A DNA stretch of 64,000 nucleotides. Source: Methylophilus sp. Leaf416 (GTDB taxonomy: Bacteria > Pseudomonadota > Gammaproteobacteria > Burkholderiales > Methylophilaceae). Location of the stretch: contig NZ_LMQS01000004.1 in the NCBI RefSeq assembly GCF_001424665.1, positions 62,001-126,000 on the forward strand, read 5' to 3'. Below, piece after piece: positions 62,388-64,000 of this stretch. A program made the position numbers and the translations under genes. The first letter of the stretch is position 1. The number at the start of each line of letters is the position of its first letter. The notes under the pieces were generated by a model. That model searched no databases, had not been told where the DNA came from, and worked only from the letters and a program-made list of their open reading frames with translations.

Positions 62388-62927
62388 TTACTTTGTAATG
62401 GATGCTGGGGTTGCAGCAGTCGGCATCTTGTTCAACGTCAGCCATAGCAAATGTACCCGGCAATCAAACTCATATTGCATGTAATTGGGTTCCATATGCT
62501 GGCACAATTGATAAAACGCTTTGTCGTGATCACGTTCTTTCAGGTGCGCGAGTTCGTGCACGACGATCATGGTCAGAAATTCAACCGGGGTGGATTTGAA
62601 AAACGCTGAAATGCGGATTTCTTTTTTGGCTTTAAGTTTGCCGCCCTGCACCCGTGAAATAGCAGTATTTAATCCTAGCGTCTGTTTTTCTACCGTGAGT
62701 CGATTATCAAAATAGACCTTGTCTAACAAAGGTGCATTTTTTAAATAGCGCTGCTTAAAATCGTTGCAGAAGTCATACAGTGCCTTATCGCTTTGAATAG
62801 CATGTGCCTGCGGATAGCGCTTGCTTAGGTAATCACCCAATTTGCCTTGGTCATGCAATTGCGCAATCTGCACATGTAACTGCGCGGGATACCCGGGTAA
62901 ATATTGCTGGATTAACTGCAAAGACAT
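62388..62927 (-). CDS. YgjP-type zinc metallopeptidase
   Basis: The 179 residues have VVHELAHLKERDHDKAF, with H124, E125, H128 and a third ligand H134, the pattern HExxHx5H of the YgjP/WLM (DUF45) family. It is cytoplasmic with no membrane span. Members are linked to SprT-like proteases and DNA-protein crosslink repair only by fold. It is convergent with the methyltransferase gene (8-bp gap). Confidence 0.9.
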   Translation of the reverse strand: MSLQLIQQYLPGYPAQLHVQIAQLHDQGKLGDYLSKRYPQAHAIQSDKALYDFCNDFKQRYLKNAPLLDKVYFDNRLTVEKQTLGLNTAISRVQGGKLKAKKEIRISAFFKSTPVEFLTMIVVHELAHLKERDHDKAFYQLCQHMEPNYMQYEFDCRVHLLWLTLNKMPTAATPASITK

Positions 62928-63042
62928 GCAGCTATTTTAGTGCACCAGCCCAATATTGGAAAATCAAGGATTTTAGCAATGTAACAAGTTGGGAATCAGA
63001 TACTGTGAAACGCCAACGCCAGCACTTGCTTAACAGAATCAC

Positions 63043-64000
63043 CTAGGCAACCAAATCCTGTTTTAACTCATGTTCAGCCAGGTATGCAGGAATATGTTCC
63101 GCTGCCATAGGCTTGGAATAGAAATATCCTTGTACCAGCTGGCAACCCATCTGCTGTAAAAACTGCACCTGGCTACCGGTTTCAGCCCCCTCGGCAACGC
63201 ACTCTACCTGCATGCCCTGGCACAAGGCCAGAATTGAACGCACAATGGTTTGGCTAGTGGTGTTGGTTTCAATATCCTTGATAAAACTACGGTCGATTTT
63301 GAGCTTGTCCAGCGGCAGGTTTTGCACATGGCTCAGGCTGGAATAACCGGTGCCGAAATCATCCAGGGCAATCCGCGCACCCGCCTGGCGTAGCAGTTCG
63401 ATATTATCTTTGGCGGTGGCAAAGTCCTGTAACAGCGCCGTTTCGGTGACTTCAAAAACAAAACGTGAAGGATGCAAACGGCTCTGCGCTACCATGTAAA
63501 TCAGCTCTTCAATCACCGCTTTATTGGTCACGTCATATGCTGACAAATTAAAAGAGAGGCGAATGTGCGCCGGCCATTCTGCCATCACGATAATAGACTT
63601 GTGGAACATCAACCGCGTGAGGTCAGAAATTACCCCTAAACTTTCTGCCACACCAATAAACACCGCTGGTGGCACAATGCCTAAAGTTGGACTATTCCAC
63701 CGCGCCAGGCTTTCAAATGAGCTTATCTCGCCAGTGCCTACATTGATGATAGGTTGAAACACCGGGAACAGCTCTGCCTCCATATCCGCCACACGCAATG
63801 CCTGGTCTACCTTGTGCAGATGCTGTCGCTCTTCCTCCAGTGTCTTCGAGTAAATCTCCATATTGCCACGGCCAGTGCGTTTCATATGATAAAGCGCAAA
63901 ATCCGCATGTTCATACAGTTCTTGCGCAGTATCTTTGGTGTTGGAAAACACGCAGGCACCAATTGAAGCCTTGATGTTAATGAGAATGCCGTCGACATTC
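63043..64000 (-). CDS. GGDEF-EAL protein, C-terminal part (gene runs off the window)
   Basis: The frame is open to the window edge (about 319 codons). The first visible residues, KASIGACVF and LYEHADFALYHMKRTGRGN, are the end of a GGDEF domain, followed by a full EAL domain. Its signature reads ESL instead of EAL (FESLARWNSP). The rest is well kept: DDFGTGYSSLSHVQNLPLDKLKID, in parts, and a QGYFYSKP end. Ser for Ala occurs in some active phosphodiesterases, so activity is likely but not certain. The N-terminal sensory part is outside the window. Confidence 0.92.
   Translation of the reverse strand, partial: NVDGILINIKASIGACVFSNTKDTAQELYEHADFALYHMKRTGRGNMEIYSKTLEEERQHLHKVDQALRVADMEAELFPVFQPIINVGTGEISSFESLARWNSPTLGIVPPAVFIGVAESLGVISDLTRLMFHKSIIVMAEWPAHIRLSFNLSAYDVTNKAVIEELIYMVAQSRLHPSRFVFEVTETALLQDFATAKDNIELLRQAGARIALDDFGTGYSSLSHVQNLPLDKLKIDRSFIKDIETNTTSQTIVRSILALCQGMQVECVAEGAETGSQVQFLQQMGCQLVQGYFYSKPMAAEHIPAYLAEHELKQDLVA

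Overview
This 64 kb chromosomal window is typical of a Gram-negative betaproteobacterium. My best guess is a methylotroph of the Methylophilaceae (Methylotenera/Methylophilus-like). That guess is inferred from gene order (def-fmt-htpX-rsmB; an ahcY-metF block under an SAH riboswitch; zapB-zapA-6S RNA), the many outer-membrane and periplasmic proteins, the BtuM-type B12 importer and moderate GC with AT-rich intergenic DNA. No rRNA, tRNA, CRISPR array, prophage or intact insertion sequence was seen.

Layout. Positions 1-6.1 kb hold housekeeping genes: rsmB (partial), htpX, fmt and def on the minus strand, and a LysM protein, dprA and smg on the plus strand. Positions 6.1-9.1 kb hold the methyl-cycle block ahcY, a small holin-like membrane protein and metF, headed by a promoter and an SAH riboswitch. 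Positions 9.2-13.9 kb hold a 49-residue orphan protein, a secreted trypsin-like protease with a TPR-like tail, a diguanylate cyclase, EVE and DUF2237 proteins, 6S RNA, and the division genes zapA and zapB-like.

Positions 14.0-29.6 kb form the largest functional block, cobalamin uptake and late synthesis. A cobalamin riboswitch with a clear Shine-Dalgarno-masking hairpin precedes two TonB-dependent receptors. These are followed by a BtuM-type inner-membrane B12 importer, cobO, cobB, bluB, a BtuF-like protein without a signal peptide, cobP/cobU and a DUF4198 periplasmic protein. Around them lie cobQ, cbiB-cobD and cobT-cobS-cobC. Together they cover B12 import, cobyrinate amidation, adenosylation, aminopropanol attachment and nucleotide-loop assembly, including lower-ligand synthesis. 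No corrin-ring genes lie in the window.

Positions 29.7-41.4 kb hold a DegP-type protease, an HPP-CBS membrane protein, DUF2721, and a two-gene signalling operon: a soluble tandem-sensor CheW protein translationally coupled to a PAS-PAS-GGDEF-EAL protein. They also hold an AT-rich sbmA-like gene and a second TPR-tailed secreted protease, paralogous to the one at 9.5 kb. Positions 41.5-49 kb hold a Tat-exported molybdenum hydroxylase (IorAB-like) with its XdhC and MocA-type maturation proteins, a YeeE/YedE pair and a Na+/H+ antiporter. Positions 49.0-50.2 kb are non-coding and contain a large diverged inverted repeat whose inner hairpin is conserved by compensating changes. Positions 50.2-58.4 kb hold the alpha-2-macroglobulin/PBP1C pair. 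Positions 58.4-64 kb hold a PEP-CTERM-like secreted protein, a small Cys-tailed protein, a haem-oxygenase-like metal oxidase divergent from an NPPY methyltransferase, a YgjP-type metalloprotease and a partial GGDEF-EAL protein.

The most interesting unexplained items are the haem-oxygenase-like oxidase/methyltransferase pair, the tandem-sensor CheW plus c-di-GMP operon, the leaderless BtuF-like protein next to BtuM, and the structured inverted repeat at 49.2-50.0 kb. All calls come from reading the sequence; no database search was run.
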